Assembly (NCBI GenBank): GCA_954871525.1
Contig: OX940871.1
Location: forward strand, 16,894,532-16,958,531
Length of the DNA stretch: 64,000 nucleotides
Direction: 5' to 3'
DNA from: Parietaria judaica
Lineage: Eukaryota > Streptophyta > Magnoliopsida > Rosales > Urticaceae
Positions within the stretch are counted from its first letter, which is position 1. Each line of letters starts with the position of its first letter. Made by a program: the position numbers and the translations under genes. Shown piece by piece: positions 1-13,010 of the stretch. The notes beneath the pieces were generated by a model that did no database searches, was not told the DNA's origin, and worked only from the letters and a program-made list of their open reading frames with translations.

Positions 1-85
1 CGTTTAAAATATTGATATTACCGCACCCGAACAACAAATATATGATAAGTGTGGTTTTTTATATTTTTATATAGGATGTTCAGTC

Positions 86-131
<46 letters not shown>

Positions 132-188
132 GTGGTATTCACTGTTCCATCTACTACTTATAAAATACCGCACTGTAAATATACCATG
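1..188. repeat. AT-rich flank with (TA)n run
   Basis: AT-rich sequence with a long TA dinucleotide run at about 90-128. No coding signal; the open frame on the minus strand here only translates the dinucleotide and poly-T runs. Confidence 0.8.
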
Positions 189-196
189 ACTGCATT

Positions 197-3100
197 TAGT
201 CCGCGAATGTAGACCGGAGAGGAGCTCTGCCAGCCGAGTTATTTTTTTTTTTTTTTTTTTTTTATCCAGAGCCAAAGGGCTCCAGCTCTGCCAAAATGAG
301 GACCCGCTTTAATCCAGGTCCGGCCGTCTTTTTTTTTTTAATAAGTTTTGCAATTTTTTTAATTGCATTTTAGTCCTTATTATTTTGAAACGTAACCTGC
401 ATTCTTTTACGGTTTTAACAAGTTTATATTTCCGATTTCAAATTATACTTTTACGGTTTTAACGAGTTTGAATTTCAAATTTCAAATAATATAAGTATAT
501 ATAAATAGTTATATGAATTATTATAGAGAGAAAAAATAAGAGAAATATTCAAATAATGGGCCTCATTAAAACCTCTATTAGCCCCCCGAACGGTTGCGAC
601 TCGGGCGAGGAAAGAGTGCCCCTAAGGTATTTTATGAATATCATTGAGAAAATACAAAATAAAACGTACAAATACAACAAAACGACTATGCCACATTAAG
701 CTCGTTGAAATATTCTAACAATTCGTTTATCAATTGATTGTCTTGTTTTCGTTTTTTGACCAAAATCCAATCCTTGCAAAGCATAAGGATTTCGATTCAA
801 AACGACTTCATTGACTTGCCTCGAGGCTCCAACATCCGCCCCGCCAACGAGAAACATGCCTCCAATGACACCGTGGAGACTGGAATGGTGAGAATGTCTT
901 GAATGACCAATGATACAACCAGGTACTCGTGACAATTTACGTGCCACCATTCAAGTAAGTCGATGCCTTCGGTGAGACACGGGGCCGGTCGAAGGTTGCA
1001 AAAGACGTCTTACTCGTTGATTCTTTGGCAATTTGCTCTTTGGGGATGAAGAACTCCGAGACTATTGCTTGCTCTGCTATGTTGTGATGCCATAATTGAC
1101 ATTGTCGGTGACGTTACCGATCCACTTGGCCCTCCGATATGAGTGAGGTTGTAGAACACCCGATGTGTTGAAACATAGGGTGCTCCCAGTGCGTTGGTCG
1201 GGGGCGGCGACGGGATAATTTTTGTGTCTTCTTATTGCTCCAAGTCCTCGTAAAAATGTTTCTCGTACACCATGTAAAGGAGCCTTATCTTTAATTCCAC
1301 TTCTGGATAGTCTCTGTCAAGGTACATATTTCCCATCTATTGCTGCATCATCGTCAAGATTGCGTGCAATTTACCGAGCTTTAGTGTAGGATCTATGATT
1401 ATAGCCGCGCAAAACAAAAATGGAATATGTTAATAAACTCTTAAGTTATCAATCAACGGTGCCAAAATGTTTGCAAATAAAGGGTTTTGTTTTGCTTTAT
1501 CAAAATTAACAATAATATCAAAAGTGCAAGCTACCCTAAACCCTAAACCGTAGTAAAAAATACTCAATAATGTGGAATTGTATCACATTTATGTATTTTA
1601 ATCCCTAAATTGCGAAGTACAATCTCATAGTTTCTATATCAAGCTGGTAACGGGTTAATATCAGTACCAAAAAGTGTTAAAAATTGGTTTATAGTATAAA
1701 AAAGGGATAGAAAAGCCTGGAACTGGATAACCATCATCCAATCAAATTCTTCGAGGTAGTCGTCCGGGTCTGTGTGCTCTTGTCTGTTGAACAAGTTTGT
1801 AAGAAGCTCCTTGTACGATATGACTGCCTCCAACCTCAAATAGGTCAAGCTCGAACGGATCGGCAGGTCCGGTTGGAACACTCTCTCTTGTTTGTGATAC
1901 TCCCTGCAATAGTCAGTCCAAGATACCTTGCGCATAGTAGATGCTTTTATGTACATAATGACATTCTGAATTCTATCTATGCTTGGCGAAATTCTACTTA
2001 ACCCTGCTTCAACAATCAAATTGATAATATGGCATGCAGATCTTTGATTAAAAAAATCGGCCCGGAAATTAACAAGACTTTCCTTTACGAATCAACGGCA
2101 ATGTTGTGGAGCTAGCATTGTCTAATGTAATTGAAACTACTCTATTGGTAAGATTCCAAAAATTCAATACATTCAATATAGCCTCGGCAATGTTAATCCC
2201 AGTATGCCTAACATGCATCGGTTTGAATCCTAAAATACGATTTTTCTTACTTCCAATCATCATTAATAGAATGAGCTACAACGGATATGTAATCGTTGTT
2301 AGGATGACCTTTCCAACAATCCAAGGTTAAAGCAAACTTATAAGACGCATCTTGAAATAGTTTGTGTAACTTGACTCTTTGCTCATCATAAAATTGAGTA
2401 ATTGTCTATCTTGTTACATGACGCGATACGTACCAGTAGTTTACCGGGGCGACGAGCATTAAAAAACCGTTAAAACCTTATCCTTCGCACAACGATACTG
2501 GTAAACCATCGCATATGATAAATCTAGCGTGAGCTTGCCTATAAATGAGATTGGATAAGCGACTTACCTCCTCCACCTCTTTACGCTTTTTTCACACTTT
2601 GCAGTGGTCTTTGAGGTAGGAGACACCGTGCTTTTTTGGATGAGCCAGATTTACTTTTTTTCAATGGCGACATTTCCCGAATCTTTCCTCTTTTCCCATC
2701 ATCGGTAACCATTTGTATATCGGCTCAAAGTCGTGACGCCAAACCAAAGATGTAAGTGCCTTCCTCTTTCTTGGTGCCAGTGGCCGGTTTGTAGGAAGAC
2801 GGCCACGACCTCGGGCCGCCGGTGGTGGTGGCGGCAAAAGTTCCTCTTCTTCGTCGCCATTGTCGTCCTTGTCACATTCCTCTTCGTCTCTTTCGGGCTC
2901 TTCGTAATCGGGGTCGTCTTTTCTTTCGTAGTTCATGGATGCCGAAGCGTCTTGGTTTTGGTGTCATTGGATTTGGGCATTATATGCCTCTTGCTCGCTC
3001 GACCATTCCAGAATATTACATGTAGTATTTGGAATTAAGTTAGTAAGACCGTTGAATTGTTGAGTATATAGTAATTGTTGGTTCCGACCGACCGCACCGG

Positions 3101-3915
3101 TATCATATTGAGGATGAATCGATGGTTGACTAGTGGAACCGGGAGAATTTTGTTGGTGAATAACACCGCCATAATATGTATGATTTTGTACCGGAACACT
3201 ACTAACCAACCCGGTTTTGGACCCCGCCCGTTCTTTTCCTTGGCGATCTCGGCCTCGAGAACGATTATCTGAACTAGACATTAGAAAATATAACTACCCT
3301 ACTCTTTTTTTTTTGAAAAATATAACTATAACTAATTTAAACTAACAACAAAAATTAAACTATAATAACTAAACTATAAAATACATAGTAATTATTAAGA
3401 TAACTGAACTATATATTATGCTAATAATATTATATAATAATTATATAAGTAACTATACTATAAGAGAGTATTAATATACTTATAAGATAACTGAACTATA
3501 GACAAAAGTCAGATTTTTGAGAGCTTGGGCGAGTTGAGAGAGTATGAGATGAAGAGAAAGAGTTGTGTGAAAAATGGGATAGAAGTGTGGTTTATATAGG
3601 GAAAAAAATGGAGAGAATCGAGTAAACTGGTGTTATTAATTACAAAGATAAAAAATGCAGGGGTACTTTCTGCGATTGCAGAAAGTTTTTGGAATCTGGT
3701 CAAAGGAGCCGTTGGGCAATGGTCAAATGATCGTGGCCATTAGATTGCGCGATCAAACGGCTCACAAAATAGATTCGTTGCGCTTTTTTTTTATTTTTAA
3801 AAGACCCGGATTAATCCGGCTCCTTATTTAATGCGGACCCGGAGCTCTGGCTCCCGGATAAAAAAAAAACAGAGCACTGCTCCGAGTCCCCGTGTGTCTG
3901 ACATTCGCGGGACTA
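197..3915 (-). mobile_element. hAT transposon copy 1, decayed, with 8-bp TSD
   Basis: Both ends carry the inverted terminus TAGTCC(C)GCGAATGT, and the element is flanked by a perfect 8-bp duplication ACTGCATT at 189-196 and 3916-3923. An 8-bp duplication is the hAT hallmark. Less perfect inverted similarity continues inward (GGACCCG, ATTAATCCGG and poly-T blocks on both sides). The inside holds a broken BED-type transposase on the minus strand. A second, less decayed copy of the same family lies at 25008-28459. This copy inserted about 350 bp beyond the stop codon of the P450 gene and runs in the same orientation. Confidence 0.88.
696..3281 (-). pseudogene. hAT transposase pseudogene (RICESLEEPER-like), copy 1
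   Basis: Fragments in transposase order on the minus strand. 2964-3281 is the Gln/Ser-rich N-terminus. 2661-2936 is an acidic stretch then a basic GRGR-type stretch leading into the BED-finger start. 2069-2263 and 1639-2019 are the RNase H-like core, with ITLDNAS and QAFLSLFYTI matching copy 2. 696-950 lies in the region of the C-terminal dimerisation domain. Frames shift repeatedly and the core is interrupted near 1530-1680, where copy 2 has no counterpart. No functional protein can be made. In the family the protein binds the element ends and cuts and pastes it. Confidence 0.8.
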
Positions 3916-4262
3916 ACTGCATTCCAGTAAGCAAAGTGAGAACCCAAATTATAACTTTATTACACAATGTATTTATGGTTTTATTAAAACAATATTGACA
4001 CCATTACATCATAAACATATTAAAAGGAAAATATTAGACATACAAACAGCAAATGCGCAATATTGACACCATTGCATTTTTTTTTTTACCGGTGATGGCA
4101 TTAGTGTTCGGACCCTCTATTTCAAGATGAAAAGTCAAATGCTCAACGACATAGATATGCCTTCTTTACAACAGTTGAGAAAAAATAAATTAAAAAGCAA
4201 ACCGACCACAATAACGATAAGGGGAAGCATCCAAACCCGTCTTTCTGATGCCAAACGCTCGT
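3916..4262 (-). other. 3' flank of the P450 gene with candidate poly(A) signals
   Basis: No gene. Read on the minus strand this is the 3' flank of the P450. AATAAA occurs at 3956-3961 and another similar hexamer about 20 bp away near 3980, about 280-300 bp after the stop codon, so either could serve as a polyadenylation signal. The hAT target duplication directly follows at 3916-3923. Confidence 0.45.
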
Positions 4263-7200
4263 TCATATTTTCGAGAATTTAATGTGAAATCCTTCTTTTC
4301 CAAATCCAAGTATAGGGCTTCTGGAAATTTTTCCTCCTTTTACTGTTGTCAACCTGTACAATCAATATATTAAGTATTTAATTAGTGAGTTTTGTAAACC
4401 TTCGCATACACTCATGTATTTTTTTAAGAAAGTTAATGTCACTACAAGAAATATCACTTTTTGAGTGGGCGTTTTGCGTAACTGAAAGTGATAAATTGCG
4501 CCATTGAGAGTAGGAAATTTATTAGTTGTTTTTTCTATGCTGCTGAGAGGTACGATCATCTTGTGGCCAAAATAAAATTCATTCTTTTTGCTGAATTTCT
4601 AAATGCATAGACTTACATCGTTTTTCCTACGCGTTAAGTTTTCTGATAAAAGAGCCTAAGCCCTAACTAAACGTGTTCTAAGAAGTCGTCATTTTGACAT
4701 TTATTGTACAATATAAAATGTACTGGCAGAAGCCTTCTAGATTGATTCATTGACTACACTTTTTGTTGCTCATATTGTACTTTCACCGGCTTAGATAAGA
4801 CCCGATAAGAAAGTCTTTCACCGACACATTTATTTGCCGGTAACATGTTGACCGAATGTACCGGAAAAAATGATGAATATTATATTATGTGGTTATTATA
4901 TACTTTCACCGGCTCATATAGGCGCCGATGAAAGTACTTTTACCGAACATTTACTTGTAACATGTTGATTCATCTGGATTGAGGTGTATTTAGGAGTGTT
5001 GTGTATAGTCTCCGTGGTTCAACATAAGCAATTAACAAAAAAAAAAAGATTTAGATCAAGATTTATCCATTTTGGACCAAACAAAATGTCCAACTTCTTT
5101 TTCGAAAGTTATTTTTAATCAAATATTCAATCCGAAATTACATAAGCTAAATAATTCTCTAGATCTTCTCTTTTCTCTATTTGATTTTCTCTCTAATGTT
5201 TTTTTTTTCTTCCCTAGAATGTGTTTGTTCTCTCATTCTCTATTATAATCTTTTATATGGATATATATTTATTTAAACAAGTCCATATAAGCCTCCTACA
5301 AGAAAGACCCACTTATTTAAAACCACATCATGATGAAGAACGTTCACTAGTGCTGTGGATAGTAAAAATATATAAAATCATATTCTGGTTGTGGTGTAAC
5401 TCGTAACCAATTATATTAGATATATACATTAGATACTTTTAAAATAGTATTTTTATTAGTTAAATATGTATTTGTCTACATTATCAATATAAATAATGGC
5501 AATAACTAATAGCATCTCCAGTCAGGTTACAATATATATCCAGCAATTTTCGTTATGTATCCAATATGGAACAAAAAGAATAATCACATTTAGTAAATTA
5601 ACAAAATGAAGTCATTTTAGTGAAATTAGATTACCTTTCGGGATTTTTTTTATTTTATTTTTTATAATATATATATCTATCTTTCAACCTTTGAAGAGAG
5701 AAAATATTATACCTGTATTCAGTGAAATTGTTCCACCATAAAAGAGAAAAACTGTACCTGAATTCAGTGGCAAAAACATGGATAAATGTAGCCAAGACCA
5801 CCCGAGCATAGTCCGCCCCTACACACTGCCTCATTCCTCGACCGAAAGGCATGAAATTCTTCGATATTACATCGCTGTCAAGATTCTATTACACGTTCAC
5901 AAACAATATATAACTTGCTTAGTTTACCATTGATATAATCAGAAGTAAAAATGACAAAGGTTGAAAAAATTTGTAAGGGTATTTTAAATTGAACCTTCCA
6001 ACGCCAAGGATTGAAGTTAAGAGGATCTTCGAAATGGTTCGAGTTCAAGTGTTGAGGCACTGTGAGAAGCATTATAGTCCAACCGGCCGGAATCACAACG
6101 CCTACAAAACATGTATATAAATTAAAATGCATTTCCAATTTCAATTAAAGTTATTGAAGCTTTTTCAGCCAATTAGCATTAACATATTCTCCGAGGATTG
6201 AAACTTGAAAATAGAGTAGAATCTCGTTAAGTTAAAATTTTCGATTAAATAATACTTTATATAGTCTCGACTCCAAATTAATTATCCAATTATTAATCAG
6301 TAAACTAATCTAATTTCAAAACCTAATAAAATGCTCTACTCCTTATGTTATTAATTTATGGAGGTTGTACAATGATTATTTTTCGCCCCTGTTTTTAATA
6401 TATAACATAATAAAATACTCCGCTCTTTATGTTAATTAATTTCAAATAGGTTATTGACATACTCTCACACGTACCCCACGAATTGTCTATGCCCAATGAT
6501 CAGAGACTTATTTAAACTTTAATATTCTTAATTACTAATATAGGGGAGTATACCAAGTGAACAACGGTTTAGAATTTCGAGAAATTTGATAAAAACTCGT
6601 AGAAGATTAAAAAAATAGTGTGTTAATAAATAATTATACAAAATGAGTCAATAAATAAATGATTTTTTTTTTCTTCATAAAATAGAACTCTCTAAAAGAA
6701 AACAAAATCCTTGATCCATGCAGTCTACATTTTCATTCCCACTTAACAGAAAATTATAATTCTCGAAAAATTAGAATATTAAATCTTCTTATTCTACTTT
6801 GCCAAATCGCATTGAGTTTTTCTTTTAAATAGAAATAGACTACTGGTACTCATTATCAATTTTGCATTAGAAAAAATAATAATTATGCAAAATGAAACAA
6901 CCAAATAAGTCATTAAATGAATAAATTGTGTGCTTGAAAAAAAAAATATGAATCTCTCTAAAAAAAAAGAATCATCAATTATTTAGCTCTACGTTGCTAT
7001 TTGCCTTATAATTAAAATCCTAAACCTTCTAATATTACTTTGCCACATCGCCTTGAGTTATTTCTTATTGTTTTAGTTCATTTTTCGTAATAATATAAGT
7101 TTCGCGTGCGTACCTTTAATAGTGACATCTTTGACGGCTCTACGGAGTAAGCCAGGTAGAAGATTCACCAGCCTAAGCACCTCATTGATAACCTAAACTT

Positions 7201-10200
7201 GAGTCAATTAAAATGTGAACATGTTTTGAATAATAAGATGTTACATTTGCATATGAATATTAAAAAAATTAAATTCATTTGTTTTCAGATCTTAATGTAA
7301 CTTTTTAATTAAAATTCTAATATATAGTTGTTAAAAATAATAATGATTTTGATTATAACTTCAAAAAGTTTGAATATTTAATCCAAATATCAAATATAAA
7401 TATCTAAGATAATTTACAAATATAAAATTTAAATTTAAAACTAAACATTCAAGTATCAAATTTAAATATTTCTTACTGTCATAAAATACTTTAGAACACT
7501 AATATAAAAATAGAATATTATTTATTTGCATTTTTTAACTGACGAGTACATATGTATAATTTGATGAATAAATCTAATACTTTCTATAATAAATACATCG
7601 ATATAATCTTCTTATTTTTTTAAAACCATTATTTCATTAAATACTTGAATCTTGTTATAAACATTCTATGTAAACAGATCATTATATTAGAAGAATCTTC
7701 AAATAATTTATAAGTAAGTAAATACTCACTTGATGGGTGAAAGTCAACGATTTGTATTCATCCCATGAGAGTGGAGAATTTGGATTTGCTCTCTTCTTTA
7801 TCATTGATTCATTCTCAACCTTGACATTATTTAAACAAGCATAATTAAGCTATAATTAACCTGTTTTTACTAAATTACAACTTAAAAAATTTATTGCGAG
7901 AGAGGGGTGTTCTTTCAAGTTTCTAGCAACAAATAAAATAAACTCACCACATGAAATGTTTTCATTTTATGAGTTAAAAAAAAGAAGACGAAAAATGCTT
8001 TTGAAAATATTATTTTTCAAAAGAGCCAATCAGTCATTTTTTTTCTTCTTTAAAATGAAAAATTATTTTCCAAAACGTATCCAAAAAGTCGAAAACCGCT
8101 AGATTTCCTTTACGAAGAATCTTGGCGTTCTCGGAGAATTTTAACCGATAGATCGGTTTACGTAATAATAGCAGGCTTAAATTAATATTCGCGATTCGTA
8201 ATTGAAATATATATATATATATATATATTAAGTACCTTCAACTCTTCTAAGACTGAAGGATGTTCATCGAGTAGCTTCATGGCTAATGAAACCACAGGTA
8301 CAATGGTTTCAGAGGAAACGAGTAAGCTCGCATAAATGAAGTGAAGAACGAAATCCTCGTTTATGAAGTCTTGAGTATGCATTTCATGACTAAGTTGGTC
8401 AAGCACATCCTCAGCTTCACCACCACCAGACATTCTTTCTCGTTTCTCTTTTATCATGTCCCTCATCATGTCGAACACCTTTTTCTTGCCCTGCTCAGTA
8501 CAAATGATTGCACTAATCATTACAGCATGATATGAAAATTTATAGGAATATCTGTAATTCTACCATGGTTACCTGGATGCATTTTCTGTACGTTGTTCCA
8601 GGAAGATTTAGAGGAAATATCACAAAGTTGTTTGTGCCAATTGCTAATGTTTCACTCAGATTTATCGAGGATTTTTCTGCGTCGTAACCGATGAATTTCT
8701 TTGCCAAAAAATTAAGGAGAACCTGTCATATTCAGCAAAAATATGTTTCCTATTAGAATCATTTAAATCGATAAAAAAATTATTTTTATCGGCGACATAA
8801 ATTCCTAAAGTTTTCAGAAAGTGGGAGCATATTGGTAAATGTAGTTTTTAAAATAAATATGATCCAAAACCGTAAAAATACGCGTTTTATTCAAGTGTTT
8901 TTGTTCAAAATGTTTAAATAGGCAGTCTTTGAATAATTGTACGATTAAACTTTGGTTTTAAAGATAAGTAAATACTTAATTTTAGTGTTAAGAGTATTTG
9001 ACAAACCCATTAATATGGTTCGCAAGGCCATTTCTTTTTTTTGTTGGTCTCTTAAAATTCAAGAATGGTAAAAAAAATACATAAATGAATTTCAAATGAA
9101 AACAAAACAAAGCAAAACAAAATAAAATATTTTATTTTGGCTATTTTTTGAAAAATCGTTGACTTACAACTTGAAACGAGCGCTTGATTTCAATAGATTC
9201 CCCGCGAGCTGACCATGAAGTTAGGGTTTTGCGGATCATGACTTCTACCTCAGCAAGCAAAGTTCGCTTCATGGTTTCGACGCCCAGCACATTTAGTAAG
9301 TTTTTTCTTATGTACTTGTGAATGAAGCCAAGCGAGGTCATTGTTTTACGGTCTAATCCAATGATCTTTGAGAAGGCATTAAAATACCAAAGCTCAACAA
9401 GAGTTCCTTCATTATTAAGGATGTAATGGTTGACTTCGGGATCCGCCGATACTACCATTGGTTGACCCAATAAGTTTGTTTGGAATATAGGTCCATATCT
9501 ATTAAAAACAGACACATAAATAATAACAATATATTAGAAAAACAACCATGTTATTAAGGAAATAAAAAAGGGGGTATATATACCTTGTTAAAAAATATTT
9601 TAATGTTTTTATCAATGTTCCAATTAAATAAAAGTACGCATTAAATTCTGTTTGATTAAAAATGTTTGGTTTATTTTCCAAATTTATTTGCATGATTTTA
9701 CGGCTTAAATTTAATATATATATAAATATATATAAATATTATGTGTGTGTATAGGGGCGGAGCCAGCGTTTGCACCTGGAATTTGTTGAAAAAAAAGATT
9801 TAGATGTTTTACTCAATATTTAATTAATGTACCAACTTATTATTCTAGTCTTCACTATAGCAATTAGCTAAATACTTGGTGATTTTGCTAACGATAACAA
9901 ATATTAGGAATACGCCGCTTACACTTTGCAAAACTTTTTCCGGTGAAAATAAACTTTAAGAATATGTTGTTTTACTTGGCCAACCACCTAAAGTGAAATG
10001 TGATATATAATTTAATATTAATTAATTAACATAAATATGTTTTAAACGATTCATAGTTTTAAAAGTGAATGTGAGTTTCCCTAAATTATGTTGGAAATTT
10101 GAAGAATACACTACTCGGTTGTGGAAACGGTTGCGAGTTACAATTTTTTTGGTTATGTAAAGTGGACCACCACCGCACAAAAGCGTGGTGTCATTGAAAA

Positions 10201-11778
10201 TAATATAAATTTAATAATATTTTTTTCTGCTATTATTGAAAAAACACTCATTCTCATTAAATTAATTGGGCAATTTAATTAATTATATGAGTTATGATTT
10301 TGTGAATGAAACTAATTTTGCAATTTAATTATGTAATATGATGTATAATTTTTATTTGATATAATCATATCAATTTTGAAACATATGAAATGAATAGTTA
10401 ACAAGTTTTGAACTTTCTACTTAAGAATAAGATAATATATCTAACTTCAATAAAAAAAAAAATCAAAATGTAAGGAATAGATTCATAATAACAAATTCCG
10501 ATGACGTTAACAGAGTTTGCATGATCATCGAAGTTATTTCACCCCAAATAATTATAATTATAGCTATAAGTATGACTGGCGGATATAGGATACAAACCCG
10601 GATGGGGTAATTAACTAATTAATGGTAAAAATAGAAGAAAAAAAAAAACAGACTAACAGTTACAGTAAAAAAAAAAAAAAAAGAGAGAGAGAGCCTTTCG
10701 GTTAGTTAGATGTGATGGAACCATAGATGGGTGGAAGCACTTCTAATTGGGTAGTGTTCAAACTCCTAAACTTTTTTAGTGTTAGATAATTTTATTCTTG
10801 GTGTAAATTCTTATCAAATTTGAAATAATTTTATTTTTTAGTGTTGAAATAATTTTATAAATGTAAATTCTTATAAAATTTGAGCCAACGGTGGATGGAA
10901 GCACTTGTAATGGGTAAGTGTAATATTCTTAATTTTTATTAGAAGTTATTATAACATTTAAGATGAAATTTTTCAAAAAAAAAATAAAAAAAATCTAGCT
11001 CAAAATGTAATTCCTGGTCCTACCGCTACCTCTAAATGGAACTGGTTATATTGCAGACAACCACAATTATATCATATGTATTTTACCGGTAAAGATATAT
11101 AAATTTCACCCATGTGTATATATATATATATATGTGTGTGTAGAAACGGTTATTATAAAGTGCTTGTACGTAAACAAACAATTTGTAAATAACTTTACAA
11201 GAGAGTTTTGTAGTGTAATTAGTATAAATGATTTGCTCCAATAAACTAGTATTGTTCTTCTCACTAGTTTCTCGTTATATTCATAAATTTGCATTTTAAT
11301 TAAAAAAAATGATAATCGTATTACTGTATTCTTGGTATGTGAATAGAGTTTTTTTCTTACCTTAATTATAATATAATTAATTTATTATAAATTAACTACA
11401 TAAATTAATAAATTGTTAATTAATATATAGTTGATACTTTAATAATATAATAAATTTTAATGATCTTAATATTATTAATTTAAAGTTGTTTTAATTTAAA
11501 TATATCACCTGTAAATATATATATATATACGTATATAATTAATATGTAAATGAAAGCGTTTATGACCTCTGAAGTCTGGTTTTGAGGAAAGGGAGGACAT
11601 CAAGAGAGTAACTTGTGACGAAGAGACTGAGAGCTTCTCCGACGAAAGGCAAGCCCATCGAACCAGGAGGCAGAGGAACTCCATTGATGCTCTTCAAGCT
11701 CGAATACCTTCGAATACTCTCTACAACGCAAATCACAATCAAACCCACCACGCACAGTTGGATTATTTCGTAAGACAT
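4263..11778 (-). CDS. Cytochrome P450, CYP87 type, nine exons, intact
   Basis: Exons in coding order: 11778-11567, 9498-9168, 8722-8573, 8490-8236, 7819-7730, 7192-7114, 6101-5995, 5885-5758, 4353-4263. All introns are GT-AG and the total is 1443 nt, 480 codons plus stop, the usual CYP87 length. Seen: an N-terminal hydrophobic anchor (residues 5-22), the hinge PPGSMGLP (37-44), an I-helix with SSET (290-293), ExxR (Glu350-Arg353), FNPWRW (402-407) and the haem loop FGRGMRQCVG with Cys429. It is expected to be an ER-anchored monooxygenase needing a P450 reductase. CYP87 members oxidise triterpenoid or sterol skeletons; the substrate here is unknown. The I-helix lacks the classical AGxDT acid and has Glu before Thr, as I recall is usual for CYP87. 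Start: Met at 11778 directly precedes the anchor; an in-frame Met at 11841 would add 21 residues. Intron 1 is 2.1 kb and intron 8 is 1.4 kb, the latter with a CACTA-like insert. Confidence 0.9.
4440..4965 (+). mobile_element. CACTA-type transposon end inside P450 intron 8
   Basis: Position 4440 begins CACTACAAGAAA, the classic terminus of plant CACTA elements. At 4780-4960 there are several copies of a CTTTCACCGGC-like word in both orientations, including a hairpin at about 4909-4945 whose arms are TACTTTCA and TGAAAGTA. Such subterminal repeats are typical of CACTA ends. I did not find the opposite terminus (TTTCTTGTAGTG), so this is an end fragment or a degraded non-autonomous copy. It lies wholly inside intron 8. 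Confidence 0.5.
9515..11566 (-). other. P450 intron 1, long AT-rich intron
   Basis: Intron between exons 1 and 2 (donor side at 11566, acceptor side at 9499). It is AT-rich with a TA-rich run near 11117-11132 and purine runs near 10640-10695. A word GGGGCGGAGCCAG near 9755 resembles transposon ends I have seen in other plants, but no partner end is visible. No coding exon is visible within it. Confidence 0.6.
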
Positions 11779-12229
11779 TGTATCAATCACCTTCAGCGAG
11801 TTTTGGTTCGAATAACTGTATGCTTTGCCTAAGATCTGCATTTATAGAATATTAAGTCAACGATTCTGAATGTAAAGGTATACTTTAATATTGATACTTG
11901 TTATTATAATCACTAATCAGTATTCAATTATATCGTTTTTGACAATTAACCGCGATAAACGGTTCTCGGGGATTTATCGTTTGGTTACGGGTTTTATAAA
12001 TGGATAAGGTATTAAAATTTAATTCATCGTTATCGATGATTATTGACGGACAAAACCGGCTATCGATTGGTTTATCGACGAATAATTAGGTACAATTACA
12101 AAATACTTTTAAGAATATAATACACTTCATTTACATATTATTGTCTAAAATTCTAATAATAATAAAAATATTCTCGTTGAGAAACATATGTAAATAATTA
12201 AACAACGTCTCGAACTCTCAATCATACAA
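11779..12229. other. Upstream flank of the P450
   Basis: AT-rich region immediately 5' of the P450. No convincing TATA box at a usual distance from either candidate start. Around 11945-12090 there are repeated CGATAAACGG- and ATCGATGATT-like words that look like old transposon sequence but cannot be assigned. No gene seen. Confidence 0.4.
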
Positions 12230-13010
12230 TAATATAACAACAATGATATTAATATTAAATAATATGAAAATAAACAACCCTAGAATAACATATTTAAAAT
12301 ATATAATAATCATCTAAAACAACAAGAAAATTAAAAAAAATATTCCTCAAAAATCACGACTTTAGTACTTTTGCTACAAAAGTGAAAACTTTTGCAATTT
12401 TAAACAATATGAAAATAAAAGCCTTAGAATCAAATATTTATAATGATGTTCGCCGTTTAAGAGTGAAGTAATAAAAAAATATTTCAATAACCTCAAAATC
12501 CACATTTTGGTACTTTTGTCGTACAAACGGAAAACTTTAAGAAATTAAGCAATGTGAAAAAAAACAACCAAAGAATTCCAGAATTTATAAAAATATATCC
12601 GAAACATTGAAACTTTGTAGCATAAACTTTTTTTTTTTTTTTTGAGAAATTTGCAAATATGAATGAAACCGACCTTAGAATCAGAGATCTATAATAATAT
12701 TCATCAAAACATTCATCAAAATCCGAAAAGATACCTCAACAATTGTAAATACCAAACTTTTTGTAGATCAAATATAAACATAACTCTTTTGCTTATCACA
12801 AGTTCAAAACCATAATATGTACACTAGATGTATAAAAAAAATTAGTAGATTCGCAAGGAAACGACCATTAGAATCATAAATATTTAGCAATATTATTCAT
12901 CATAACCCCTTTTAATCAATAAGAATAAAAAAACCTCAAAAATGAGAAAATCTAGTACTCATGCCAAAAATATCTCAAAAGATATGTTCGAATTTGAGCG
13001 ATAAGAACCA
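12230..13010. repeat. Degenerate tandem repeat, period about 146 bp or multiples
   Basis: A block with a TTAGAATCA-like word followed by an AT-rich stretch and ATTCATC, then CCTCAAAAATC and a (T/G)TAGTACTTTTG-like word, recurs about five times. Anchor words lie near 12279, 12425, 12571, 12671 and 12868, spaced 146, 146, 100 and 197 bp. The second anchor (CCTCAAA) recurs near 12345, 12490, 12735 and 12935. Copies are diverged with indels, so this is an old array. No coding potential. Confidence 0.55.

Noticed and set aside
18..275. 85-codon minus-strand frame
   Set aside because: Made of poly-Lys and Ile-Tyr runs from poly-T and TA repeats; low complexity, not a gene.
2733..3038. 101-codon plus-strand frame
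   Set aside because: Antisense to the acidic and basic N-terminal part of hAT copy 1 transposase; a shadow of biased composition.
9752..9768. GGGGCGGAGCCAG word as a transposon end in P450 intron 1
   Set aside because: Looks like ends seen in other plant repeats, but no partner end, target duplication or internal feature was found.
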